A stretch of 64,000 bases of DNA from Rachicladosporium sp. CCFEE 5018 (GCA_002077045.2 KZ111141.1:1344625-1408624), one strand, 5' to 3'; shown: positions 43,370 to 53,868, counted from the stretch's first letter. Notes: a model not told the origin generated them from the letters alone. A program made the numbers and translations.

Positions 43370-43700
43370 GGGACGGAACTTTGGGAGGCTTGGGAGGGCA
43401 GTGGTAGTATGAGCTCAGGAAGCGCTGAGCATTGCGATAGTCCGGTGAATCGGCTACCTGAATAGCAACAGTCTTCGCACAAGGTGTATGTGCTGCGTCC
43501 GTTCGCAAGATGCTAAGCAAGATGGCACGCGGGTGTGGCGTAACGAACCTCTGCCACAACCGCACCTCGTGCTACGACCCCTTGTTGGTACACAGTGCGG
43601 CCGCCCCTCACCGTAGTCGTTCAACTCTGTTGATGCAGTGAGTCTCCTACATCAAGACGTGCGACAAGATCGCCTTTGCAATTGCTGAGGGACCGCGATC
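43370..43700. other. Intergenic, no gene seen
   Basis: Short spacer before the CorA-like gene. Confidence 0.5.
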
Positions 43701-45023
43701 ATGGACTCCCCATTCGCGCCTTCTGACCCATCAACATGCGTTGGCATAGACTACATGTGCCGCGACGGCGACGACAAGACTCCACAGATTCACGAACTCT
43801 CCACAGGCAAGGAAGCTCACGACTTCCTAATCGCGCACCCAGAAGCCTCACTAGCTTCCATCCGTCTTCTCACCGTCCACCTTCCCCATGGCTCGCACGA
43901 CTTCGCGCTCCCCTGGACCCGCGAATCAGTCGAACATGCGATCTGGGGAAGCGGCGTGTACACTGATCTCGCTGCCAGCCAGTCTGGAGGTGTAGCGTCA
44001 TTTTCAGGCGAGGACTGCAGGTTCATTCTGCAGACGCCGAGGGATGAAGGGCCGTTTTGTTCGTTCGCGCTGTCGAGACGAGGGACGGCTGTCAAGGGGG
44101 TGTATTGCTTCACCACGCTAGCTTTCGAGGGGAAGCGGGAGGCGATCTTTGACCCGGCCGACCTACTGGATGACACGACATTGCCACAATCTGGATGGCG
44201 CTCTACAGGATTGCAGATTGTGGCTGTGCCTACAGCTTTCCTGCGGCATCATGTAGCGTGGCTTTCGAAACAGATCAACGCCGTCACCGCAAAGCTCTCC
44301 GAGATAGAGACTGCTCTCTCCTCTCCGCCCACCCAATCCCACGAGCCGAATCTACAAGCCTTGAATCACGCCCTCCACACCCTCTCAACGCGTCTCCATG
44401 TGCTCCATCGACGCGCAAACTTCGAATCCCAGACTCTGTCTGCAATTCAATCACTTTACTCTGCTTCTCGCTACGGCGCCCATACACCCTACGCCCCTCT
44501 GTCGCCTCTACGGAATACCATCGAGTCCCGGACCTTCGATCTCACAGCCATTCCCGCCCGCATATCGGCCGCAAGGGAAACAATCAATACACTAATCCAC
44601 CAGCGCAATCAAATTCTTCATCTCGAGGTCGCAGAAAGTAGTCAACGCATTGCTGAGGCTACGCTAAGTGATGCGGCGAGCATGCGGGTTATTGCTGTGC
44701 TGACGATGTGTTTCTTACCTGGCACGGCTGTAGCGGGTATCTTCGGGATGGGCATGTTTCAGGATCTAGGGTGGAAGTGGATCTGGGTCTACTTTGTCGT
44801 GACTGTGCCGTTGACGATCGGAGTCCTGGGAGTTTGGTGGGTCTGGCTGAGGCGGATGCGGAAGCGAGGTAATGTGCTGGACATGATGAGTGGGAGGAGT
44901 GGAACGGAATTTCATGATGCAGAGTCTGGCGGACCGCATGCCGTGGAAAGGCGTCAAGCTCAGGACCATGAGACTGTGGAGATGCATGTCTTTGACACTA
45001 CGCCCGAGAAAGGCAACGCTTGA
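43701..45023 (+). CDS. CorA-like membrane protein
   Basis: A 440-residue intronless protein with the late, paired transmembrane helices of the CorA/Mrs2 fold: MRVIAVLTMCFLPGTAVAGI (about 333-352), and WVYFVVTVPLTIGVLGVWWVWL after a short loop. The long preceding region is predicted helical, with heptad-like stretches (LSKQINAVTAKLSEIETAL; RISAARETINTLIHQRNQI), as in the CorA cytoplasmic funnel. The canonical GMN selectivity motif after the first helix is replaced by FGMGMF. Many fungal CorA-like proteins lack GMN, and their ion specificity, or whether they transport at all, is unknown. The C-terminus after the second helix is basic (RRMRKR), then acidic. Confidence 0.8.
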   Translation: MDSPFAPSDPSTCVGIDYMCRDGDDKTPQIHELSTGKEAHDFLIAHPEASLASIRLLTVHLPHGSHDFALPWTRESVEHAIWGSGVYTDLAASQSGGVASFSGEDCRFILQTPRDEGPFCSFALSRRGTAVKGVYCFTTLAFEGKREAIFDPADLLDDTTLPQSGWRSTGLQIVAVPTAFLRHHVAWLSKQINAVTAKLSEIETALSSPPTQSHEPNLQALNHALHTLSTRLHVLHRRANFESQTLSAIQSLYSASRYGAHTPYAPLSPLRNTIESRTFDLTAIPARISAARETINTLIHQRNQILHLEVAESSQRIAEATLSDAASMRVIAVLTMCFLPGTAVAGIFGMGMFQDLGWKWIWVYFVVTVPLTIGVLGVWWVWLRRMRKRGNVLDMMSGRSGTEFHDAESGGPHAVERRQAQDHETVEMHVFDTTPEKGNA

Positions 45024-45050
45024 ACGCTTCGACTATGGTCTATCTAGGGA

Positions 45051-46714
45051 TTAATCCTCCACGACTGGAGCGAATTTCGACAATTTCCGCAGCCTGAGCC
45101 CGTACTTCATGAAGACGAATGGCACTGGTAGGGCCAAGATCGCCACTCCGCCCAGTATGCTACATGCTGATCCTACGCCAAGTGTGAGGAACATGGGTCT
45201 AGCCACCAAGGGCAGTGCACTGCGAGGGAAGTCAGCTTACGCTACAGTAGTACGTGATGACTGTTAATGTACCATGCCATAAGAGAACGTAACACGGTGT
45301 TAGCTGATACGGCTGATGCTGCGAAAAGCACGTATGTATCGACGAGGAAGTTGATGCACTGTTGGAAGATCACATTGAACCCAGCTCCTATGAATACGGT
45401 GGCCACCGTAGGTATCGCCCAGTGGAATCTCGGATCTGCGGTCCAGCCGAACCAGAAGATACCGATCACGAACAAGATGCCTCCCAGCACCATCGGAGGT
45501 AGTCTGGCCTCGGGTACTGCTCGACCTTTGTTCGCCGCGACGATCCTGGAGTAGCGCGGCTGATTACCCAGATTGATGCCCATCGCGCTGATCACGCCGA
45601 CCAGCAGACCAAGGAATGGTAGCGTCGACTGCACTTCGCCCATACGCCGGTGCTCTCGATACACAATCGGAAAGACCTCCAGTGTCAAGTACAGCAATCC
45701 GTACACGAATGATGCATATATTGCAATGCAAGTCACCATCGGCTCGGTGAAGAACATTCTCAGCGGTCTCGAAAGATGCTTCGTCAGAATGTTGTTCAGC
45801 GTCATCTTCACAGCCTCATGAGGATGCCAGTACCGGTCGTCGCCATGCTCCTTCCGCATCTGTTCCGCCTTACGTTTTAGCAGGACAGGCGGGTACAATT
45901 CTGGCATGAACACGAGCGCCAACAGAAACACACTCGCAGCCCAGATCGCCTCGATGAACTCCGTCCACCGCCAACCCAATCCTCTAGTAACTGTCACAGC
46001 CGACCCAATGACAGGCCCCAACGTCGGACCACCGCAGACGCATACAGCATAGAACGTCACTGCGATACCTCTCGCGCTAGGCTCATACATATCTCCCAAT
46101 GCAGCACTGACATTCGAGATGGGCGCACTCGCGAATACACCACCAAAGAACCTCGTCAAGAAGAGCGCTGCTGCGTTTCGACTGAATCCAGTTCCGACGC
46201 TCATGACCGACAATGCCAGCACCGGCGGAAGCATACTGATCTTCCGACCATACGTTTCGGAGATCGGAGCCCAGAGAGATGGTCCGAACGCGAAGCCTAG
46301 AACGTACAGAGCTACTGTCAGGACTGTGGTCTCGTGGGTGAGGTGGAGATATCGAGCTATGCGTGGTTCGGCTGGGGCTATGATCGAGGAGCCTAGACTG
46401 CCAGCAAGGGCTAGCATGCCGAGTTGAAAGGTTATGAACGCCTTTCTTGAGGTTGGGAAGTTCCGGGGGTTGAGCGGATCGTTAGGGGAGAAGGCGACAA
46501 GGTAGGGGTCGGGCCCATCGTGAAGTGATGATTCGGCGGACTTCTCCACGTCGGCGCCATCCTGAGGCTTCAAGACTGGTGCTGTGTTATGTCCAGCTTG
46601 TGTGAGGTCCAGAACCGATGTGCCAAGACTACTTGGCTCTGCATGCTTGTCCTCGTCGTCAAGCTTGTCGTCAGCCGTTTCCGTGGCCGTGGAAAGTCGT
46701 CGCGACAACGCCAT
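45051..46714 (-). CDS. MFS drug/H+ antiporter-type transporter
   Basis: 536 residues in two exons. The intron at 45220-45272 (GTACAT donor, GCTGAC branch, CGCAG acceptor) joins LRSLMA to CALPLVARPMF. Splicing adds the last transmembrane helix (GVGSACSILGGVAILALPVPFVFMKYG) and the RLRKLSKFAP tail. The frame is otherwise closed 56 codons early. The hydrophilic N-terminus (about 80 residues) is followed by about 12 membrane helices. Family motifs are SPNDPLNPRNFP, PLWAP-like SLWAPISETYGRK (motif A region), RFFGGVFASAPISNVSAALGDM and FYAVCVCGGPTLGPVIG. This is the DHA1 polyamine/multidrug-type layout. The substrate cannot be deduced. Confidence 0.93.
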
Positions 46715-47134
46715 ACGACTTCGCTCTCACAAGAGCGAGAGAGCAGATAGGTAGAAGCATCTTGGCGTACGGAAGGGAGATGTCGCTGGTGTGTCCAGAC
46801 GGCTAACGGCACGATCGAGGTGGAAGAGGAGCGTGACGTGCGAGGTCGGCTAGATCGGGATGTTCGGCAATCGAGTGCCGAGTTGCAGACTTCACATTGA
46901 TGTACAGTAGTAACAATCACGCTTCCCACTACAGTATGTCAGTGACGGTGTTCGCCGGCACGAGGGAGATTTCGACGACTTGGCATGGATCGATATTGGA
47001 AGCCAATTCGCTGAATCCATGCAGGCTGTGTGTGGATACCGTGACATGACTGACAGAGGCGCAGTTGGGCCAAAGGCACCATTGAGTAAGTGCAGTAGTC
47101 TTTTATGCATTTATGGAGTTCTGGCTGGGGAGTC
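46715..47134. other. Intergenic, no gene seen
   Basis: Upstream of the MFS gene and downstream of HELAH copy C. No supported features. Confidence 0.5.
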
Positions 47135-48529
47135 CTATTTGGCCACTCCTTCAAACTCTAGGACTTCCTTCGCGTGCTGACATTTGTTCTTCTTGCTCTC
47201 CTCACGTGCCTTGTTGGCTGCTTCCTTGGACACCTCGTACCCGCAGCAACTCGCAAGCTTCAGATGCACCCCCTGTCCGTCCTCGTCGTTCGCGCCCCAG
47301 AAGCTAGCCTTGAAGAAACGACCGACCTCATCCCAAGGCGTCCTGAAGTAAGAGGTGTTCTCTGGAACGTCGCCTCTTTCAGTGATGCCCTTGCGTAGGC
47401 CATTCTCTGTCTCCTCCTCGTACTGCCGACAAATAGCTTGACTCGGCCAAGAATTGAACTTCACCCACGTATGTAAGCCGTAATCGCGGAAATAAGGCAG
47501 GCCGCCAAAGACATACGTCTCGTACGCAAAGCCTGCTTCAGCACAGGGCTCTTCCATAAAGAAGACTTGTGACACTCTGCATCCTTTGCGCAACCGGCCA
47601 CGGTATGCAAAATTCACCGCAGCGTGTGCAAGCTCATGCAGCAAGGTGGTCGCGATATGGAACCAGGCCTTCTGCAGGTCCGCAACCTTCATCTGTTGCC
47701 ATGCCAGGCAAGGACGCAGTAGTGATGCCTTGTCTAGTGCGATGTGCGCATGGATCTGGCGCTCACTGGCCGGCAGTCGTGGTACCGCAGCCCATTCGCA
47801 CAATTCTTTGCAGTATTTCTTATCCGTCTCGGGAACGTCGACAAAGTTCATAGGCTGACACCACGTCTCACCAAGGTCACTGGGGTCTAAGACTTCGAAG
47901 GCGACGAAGACACCTTTCCCAAGGCGCTCAAGCCAGTCCAGCGTTTCCTTCTGTTCCGACACACTTAGAGCATCCTTTGCGTAGAAGGTACGGTGCGGGT
48001 GTTCAGTGGTGGCGTTGCAGTCAAAGTCCTGACCCGCAACCATGAGCCCGTGCCAGAAAGCCAATTGCGAAGAATCTTGCAAGATCGCAGAAGCGAGCTG
48101 AAACGCCGGGCGGACAGCCTTAAGCATGTCGTCTCTGTCACCGTGCACACTGAGATCCACCTCTTTTCGCAGACCCGCTACCTTCTCTTCAAGGCACTTC
48201 TTACATTCCTGTAGTTCTCCACAGTTCGCCTTCCGAAGGTTCTCTATGGCTGTGTCGTATTTCTCGCGCGTGTCTTCCACAGAGTGGACGTCGATGAAAT
48301 TTGCATCGAAAGCCGGATGAAGGTCGATTTCCAATTCGCTCGCAGTACTGAGTAGGTTTTCCGACGTGAGACTCACTCGTGCGAGCTGATCGGTGACCGA
48401 CTGGTTTTGGGGAGCTTCGTGGACACGGCATTTGTGGGCGACCTTGGGGGGCTTTTGGGTGTCGTGCATACGAGAGGATGTACGCAGTGACTGATCTTGC
48501 GCTGGGAACGCATTGTCATGTCCCTCCAT
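47135..48529 (-). CDS. HELAH family protein, copy C (putative zincin)
   Basis: A 464-residue intronless paralogue of the pair at 22.7-25.8 kb, 21 kb away. Conserved blocks: DLHPAFDANFIDV (about 69-81), VRPAFQLASAIL and QLAFWHGLMVAG (about 139-166), LERLGKGVFVAFEV (about 200-213), LAWQQMKVADLQKAWFHIATTLLHELAHAA with H298, E299 and H302, and CAEAGFAYETYVFGG with E331. The spacing from second His to Glu is again 28 residues. A run of Cys (CGELQECKKC) precedes the first block. The C-terminus is Lys-rich and helical (KAREESKKNKC). The ATG at 48529 or Met21 could be the start. It lacks a signal peptide. The preserved metal-site geometry despite low overall identity implies selection on the site. 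Confidence 0.7.
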   Translation of the reverse strand: MEGHDNAFPAQDQSLRTSSRMHDTQKPPKVAHKCRVHEAPQNQSVTDQLARVSLTSENLLSTASELEIDLHPAFDANFIDVHSVEDTREKYDTAIENLRKANCGELQECKKCLEEKVAGLRKEVDLSVHGDRDDMLKAVRPAFQLASAILQDSSQLAFWHGLMVAGQDFDCNATTEHPHRTFYAKDALSVSEQKETLDWLERLGKGVFVAFEVLDPSDLGETWCQPMNFVDVPETDKKYCKELCEWAAVPRLPASERQIHAHIALDKASLLRPCLAWQQMKVADLQKAWFHIATTLLHELAHAAVNFAYRGRLRKGCRVSQVFFMEEPCAEAGFAYETYVFGGLPYFRDYGLHTWVKFNSWPSQAICRQYEEETENGLRKGITERGDVPENTSYFRTPWDEVGRFFKASFWGANDEDGQGVHLKLASCCGYEVSKEAANKAREESKKNKCQHAKEVLEFEGVAK

Positions 48530-48902
48530 TCTTGACTTCGTGGAGCTGCTGGAACCATGAAAATTGCTTCAAGCCGTCTCTGGAGAGTTCCACCTTCAGC
48601 TTCGGAAGGAACAAAACACTTACTGGACGTTGTGTCGCGCCTTCCTGGAAGGGAACTTGCGAGCGCGGTTACATGAGGGCAACATGTAACATCAGGTAAG
48701 CCTGGCGGCGAGCAAGGGAGTGATCAAAGAGCGCACACTCGAAGAGGCCCAAATCACGCGGTTCCTCGTGCGCACAGGATGAACATGATGTCCACGTTCC
48801 CTTAGAGCTGAGGGACCAACTTGTGCTTGTCTGTTTTCTCGAGTATTGCTCCTGTGACGCACAGCAGGATAGCGGATGGCGGGACGTCACAATAGCTTGT
48901 GG
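48530..48902. other. Intergenic, no gene seen
   Basis: Between HELAH copy C and ERG27, both on the minus strand. Nothing further recognised. Confidence 0.5.
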
Positions 48903-50236
48903 TCAAGGCTCCGATCTCAGCGGCCCAAGTCTCTCCTCCCACTCTTCTCTCAATTCCTCCATGTACTTCCAACCCTCTCTTCCCGTCACCTCAAACTCCT
49001 CCCTCGCCTCCGCATCCAGAGCCTTCCAGTCTGGCCACCGCGAAGCCTTCAGATCGACACTTCCTTCTGGCACCACGCCCATTTTCCCACAGAAACCCCA
49101 TCCTTGCACTTCCGTCCTCCGCACACTGTCTCGACCTAGCCGACCCACAGCGCTTCCCCATTTGCCTTTGCCGTCTCTTTCTTCCACGTCGTCGAGCTGT
49201 GTTGAGGGGGCGAGCGCGCAGAAGACAGCTGAGGAGGCGCCGGGATAAGGCGTGACTGGGTGCCATGGGCTGCCAAGCAAGCGCACAAGGTAGAGCGTAA
49301 GGAGATTCATGAGGTCTAGGAACCATGGCACGGGCGCAATGTTGGTCTTGAGGATGCCGGGGTGGGTTATGTACATCTTCGGGACATCACTCTCATTGCC
49401 TGAGGAGAGGAACTTGGAGGTATATGGCGCTGTTGAAGGCAAATTGGAGGTCAGAACCAAGAGATCTGTAAGCCGCTTGCTCGACTCGTAGGCTTCCGCT
49501 GAGGCGATGCGTTGCGGGTCTTGCAGTGAGAGAAAGCGGGCAAGGCAGGTGGTCGAGGTGATCCAGATCAGTCGACTTGATGGCGTCAGAATCGGCATGA
49601 GCCAGTGTAAGAGGAGATAGTGCCCGAATAGATTCGCCGTGAACACTTGACCCATTGGTGGTAGCTCCTTCTCGCTCTCTTTGAGAAGCGAGGAGGCATC
49701 TTCTTGCACTGCCAGTGCGCCGACGTCCGATATCTGGAACAAGGGGTAGGTCGCTGCCTGGATGGGGTTCTTGATTAGGGCCAGGGTACCTGCTAGGAAA
49801 TCTGTGCCCAACCAGCCGCCTATTCCCGCGTTGCATATGACCCTGTCCAGCTTCTCGCCTTTCCTTAGCAGCTTCTCTGCCAATTCCTTGACGGTGCGCA
49901 GCTGCGTCAGATCGACCGACACGCCCTCAAGCTTCACCCGTTGTAGCACGGTAGGGTCGTCGCTGCCTCTTCGTGTACCACCTCCATTGCGGATGTGCTC
50001 AACTAATCGTTTGCGCGTATCCTCACTCTTTCTGACATCGCGCGTAGAGAATAGTAGGTGCAGCTTCTCTGAATGTGGACGAGAAGGAAGGAACTCGTCA
50101 ATCAGACGACAGCATATCGCAAACCCGAGACCACTGAAAGGAGACCTACCTGTCAGTCCAGTGACTGCTACGAAGCTGTGGGAAATGCTTGCCTGTTAGC
50201 ACCGGTCACAAGTATTCGCGTCGTCGAAGTGTCCAT
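48903..50236 (-). CDS. ERG27: 3-keto sterol reductase (SDR)
   Basis: A 424-residue short-chain dehydrogenase of the ergosterol pathway, C-4 demethylation step. The tiny first exon (MDTSTTRILVTGAN plus AG) is joined by a 59-nt GC-AG intron (50134-50192; donor AG|GCAAGC, acceptor TTTCAG|T) that restores the cofactor motif TGANSGLGFA. Other SDR marks are CNAGIGGW and the catalytic Y-x3-K in AYESSKRLTD, preceded by the ITSTTC Ser strand. The region DPQRIASAEAYESSK and the long C-terminal extension with the PGILKTNIAPVP motif are typical of fungal Erg27 rather than generic SDRs. A substrate 3-keto intermediate and NADPH are expected. It acts in the ER with Erg25/Erg26. Confidence 0.9.
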
Positions 50237-50421
50237 CGTGCATCTCACGTCAGATTTGGAGACTAATGACCGCTTGGGCTGACATGCAGGTTCGGGGGTT
50301 GGCTACTGTTTTATCAAGCACCATTGAGTACGGACAAACGTTTCACCGGGAGCGAAAGGGCCTGATTTGTTTCCTCCATCGAACAGGCGAATGACAGCGA
50401 AATGTCACGGCGCTAGATCCT

Positions 50422-52336
50422 TCAGATACAGCCTGTTCTATCTAATCTGTCCTTCCGATCCCATACCACAGCACCATCTCGCACCCTCCTGAACGTCCTG
50501 ATTCGATGCGCCGGTATGAAGTCCTCATCCTCGGTGGCATGTCCCCACTTCTCAAGCGGCAGCCAGAGCAGACCCACGAATCGATCCATATAGCCGACCT
50601 CGTAGTGCTCGGCAGCGTACTTGGGATCCCATCGAAGGCGTGACAGGACTGCTGATGCTGTCGGAAACTTGGTGGGTGAATTATCGATGGCAGATGTGAG
50701 TTCCTCTTCTCCATCAACGTTGCCCGAGGGTGTCGGTGTTGGCGGTAGAGTAAGCAATCGATTCATTGCAGTCTCATACTCATTACCAGCCAACAGAACT
50801 GCATGTGCGCTGCCAGCATCATTGTCGAAGGCGAATGCGTGTTGCTCGACTGCGGACGAAAGCTCGCCATCCGTGTGACTAGCATCGACGAAAATGAAGT
50901 AAACCCACTCGTCCTCTGACTGCTTGAACGCATGCGGCCAGAAACGGCAGCGCTCACACTTCAGGACTCCTAAGGATCGCAGCTTGCCGAACATGAACGC
51001 GACCTCCGGGACGAGGCGGGCCTGAAACGCAGCACGCTGCTTGGGCGTCCAGCACTCCGCTGAGGTCTGTATGCAGCTGTTGAACTCTGTTCTGGTAGTG
51101 TTGAGATGCTCTGCGGCAGAGAAGTGCATTACACGCGGGTCAGCACATGCTCGACGCATCTCCTCCGCAATGGCCGCACGACCATCGGCAGCAATGTCTC
51201 GGTCGGGTGAATAGGCCACTCGGCCTGATGGTGTGCGCAGCAGTTTCAGCTGCGCGCTGTCGGCGTACTTGCTCGTGATTCGCGTGATGGCTTCATTTGC
51301 ATCCTTCGCTGTAGGTGACCACAGGCCGGAGCAGACCTCGTGGACCATTGCTAGTAGTGCATCGAGGCTTAATGTGCCCGAGTCAGCGCCGCAGATCCCA
51401 CTTGCCTCTGCCCAAGTCCGAAGCAGGGTGTAAGTATCCCGCAGCATAGTGAAGTCGTCGTTCCGCACCGATCTGAGCAGCGCCCGGGCATCCCACAGGC
51501 GATCCTGTGCACTCTCCGGCCGCGGAAGTGCATTCAGCTTCGATACGTCCAGTTGATCCAACGTCAAGGGCTCGAAACGTTGGCGAAACGATGACACGCC
51601 GCAGTAATGCAACCAGATGGCTCCGCCACTCTCGGGTATCTGAGCAACGACNNNNNNNNNNNNNNNNNNNNNNNNNNNNNNNNNNNNNNNNNNNNNNNNN
51701 NNNNNNNNNNNNNNNNNNNNNNNNNNNNNNNNNNNNNNNNNNNNNNNNNNNTAGTAGTGCATCGAGGCTTAATGTGCCCGAGTCAGCGCCGCAGATCCCA
51801 CTTGCCTCTGCCCAAGTCCGAAGCAGGGTGTAAGTATCCCGCAGCATAGTGAAGTCGTCGTTCCGCACCGATCTGAGCAGCGCCCGGGCATCCCACAGGC
51901 GATCCTGTGCACTCTCCGGCCGCGGAAGTGCATTCAGCTTCGATACGTCCAGTTGATCCAACGTCAAGGGCTCGAAACGTTGGCGAAACGATGACACGCC
52001 GCAGTAATGCAACCAGATGGCTCCGCCACTCTCGGGTATCTGAGCAACGACTCCATCGCGTCGTGGAAGGTCCTCGCTGTCGAGGCATTCGGCAACATAA
52101 GCCCAGAAGGTTGACTGTGAGTTATCGGTGACGCAGACAAGGTGTATAGCGTCTCCGAGCACATGTGCACCAATTGTGCAAGGACCCGTGGGTATTAGGT
52201 ATCTTTGCGGTCCCGGGGTGACTGGTCGTGAGGTAATGAGATTTATTGTCGCTGTGTCGCAGTCCAAGAGCTGCGCATTGAGCATTTGGCTGAGACGGGT
52301 GACGGCTTCGGCTACGCAGTCGATTGGCAGCGCCAT
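50422..52336 (-). CDS. Poly(A)-polymerase-like protein with C-terminal MJ1316 domain, split by assembly gap
   Basis: The gene is interrupted by 100 Ns (51652-51751) flanked by a perfect 300-bp duplication. If the copies are one sequence, the protein would be about 500 residues. The N-terminus resembles a nucleotidyltransferase (LIPTGPCTIGAHVLGDAIHLVCV), but the GS and DxD catalytic signatures of active enzymes are degenerate. A helical PAP-central-like stretch follows (LRDTYTLLRTWAEASGICG, SLDALLAMVH). Another region contains CERCRFWPHAF. The last 80 residues match the MJ1316/DUF504 RNA cyclic-group-end recognition domain (VLSRLRWDPKYAAEHYEVGYMDRF, FIPAHRIRTFRRVRDGAVVWDRK). Together these suggest an RNA-end-binding, probably non-catalytic PAP relative. 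The start is ATG 52336. Confidence 0.65.
51352..52051. repeat. Assembly gap (100 N) with 300-bp flanking duplication
   Basis: Bases 51352-51651 and 51752-52051 are identical, with a run of exactly 100 Ns between them. This is the pattern of two contigs whose overlapping ends were not merged. The repeat lies inside the PAP-like gene, and both copies encode the same residues. Treat it as one copy. Confidence 0.93.
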
Positions 52337-53133
52337 CGATGGAGAATTGGTCGAAATTGATAAGGCCTGGGCTTAATGCGGTTTCGTGACTTGTGCCTCG
52401 CGGTCCTTGTAGCTATGTAGTCTCGTGAATAGTGAGTCACTATGTGTCATTTAAGATTATCTGCCTTGCACAGCCCCCTGTTGGCCTTCTAGGCGCCTGA
52501 GGCGCAGTATTTCGAAGCGCTTTGCTTCGCGCAGTAGTTCAGCTCAATCAATGGCAAGTGTGAAGATGCTGCTTCTTTGCTGGTGCGCGTGCGCCTCGCC
52601 TTCATCTAATGTTGCTGGTACTAATGCTCTTCACTCCCCTCTGCAGGATATCTCGGTCTCCTCATCGCAGTAGTGACGCTGCTTGGTGTTGGTCTCTGCA
52701 CGTCGAATCGAGCTGATGCTCAACCCTGGCCCTTGTTGTCTGTATCCTGAGCGTTTTTTCTCTTGCCCATACTTCCCTTCGATGAAACATCGACTCTAGT
52801 GGATGTCGCGTTTTCAGCATTTTGGTCGAAACGAGTTGCGGAAAGGCTTCCATTCCTTTGCGTGTAGCTGCGTGTAGGTTCCATTCGATCAAGATGAGGC
52901 TGCCGGGCATGCGATACCTGTTAAAGCTGTGAGTTGGAGTCTATGCAGTGCTCGATCGGTCGCATGCCTCTTGCGAAGGCGCAGCTCGTAAGGTCAGTCT
53001 GCACTCGCAGTGAGCAGCTACTCTTTGGCGTGTAATGCAATCGCAATGCGCATCGCAGAAACATGCTCCAACTCGAAAATTACGTGCAATCCAGCAACTG
53101 CAGCCTCACAGTCGCAGTATACAAAATAGCAGT

Positions 53134-53210
53134 GGAAGCGGCAGATTCGAATGCGCGACTTGCGGCCAGCGCGGCAGATCCCAGCGCACTACCACTGAAC
53201 CACGCAAAAG
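53134..53210 (-). other. tRNA-like element 1 (A/B boxes)
   Basis: On the minus strand, TGGTTCAGTGG fits a Pol III A box and CATTCGAATC resembles a B box, with GCGC-N11-GCGC between them and a TTTT run downstream. The T-stem strands (GCGCA, CTGCC) do not pair, and no good acceptor stem is seen. Probably a decayed tRNA or tRNA-derived element. Confidence 0.35.
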
Positions 53211-53790
53211 ACTTTTGACCCCTCCGCCACCTCCGCCGCAGCGGAGAGGGCGATGGAGCCAGCTGGCTCACGGACATCTGTGCCTTGCTCCCCTCGCTAA
53301 CGTGTAGCAGAGTCCACCAGAAGCGGTGTTGCGGGAACGAAAGAACGTACAGTCCTTCATCGTCACTCGAGATGCGCCAGCTGGCCCGGACGCTAAGTAC
53401 AGAGTACACAGAGGTCCTGGGCACCTGTCGTGCTTAGTAAAGTTCCGGAATTTGTAAATTATATAGTCGAACATATGTCGAATTGGATTATGTGCATTCA
53501 GCGGTGCGCGGATGTGATGCGATATCATTCCAGTTCTTCTCCTGTTCTGGAAGCATTTGATGCTCGTGCTGTGTAAGATTGCAGTTGGGGTTGTTTGTGT
53601 TGTCGCTCGGGTCGATGTCGCCACGCGTAAAGGCAGGAGCGCTGTGAGCGAAGGCGCATGTGCTCGTATGACATCCAGCCCCTGGAAGAGCAGCTCATAA
53701 CCGTTCTCGAAATGCGTAAATTTTGCCATGCTCCATACGAGAATCTGTATCCTGCAATGCCCATGTCATGGCGATGGTTTGTGTGCGGTG

Positions 53791-53868
53791 TGCAGCGTGA
53801 GATTCGAACGCGTGATCTCGAGGGGAAAGCGCGCAAAACGCAAGCGCGCTACCGATTGAGCCACAACA
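53791..53868 (-). other. tRNA-like element 2 (A/B boxes)
   Basis: Same architecture as element 1: TGGCTCAATCGGTAGCGC (A-box-like), GCGC-N11-GCGC, then GCGTTCGAATC (B-box-like). The T-stem strands (ACGCG, CTCAC) do not pair, and an acceptor stem cannot be closed. The orientation and internal spacing are shared with element 1, 650 bp away. Confidence 0.35.

Noticed and set aside
51352..52051. The 300-bp direct repeat as a biological duplication
   Set aside because: The identity is perfect and it abuts exactly 100 Ns, the signature of an assembly overlap.
53268..53729. A 153-codon minus-strand frame in the 52-54 kb intergenic region
   Set aside because: It overlaps the area between tRNA-like elements and shows no domain, splice signal or coding-like pattern.
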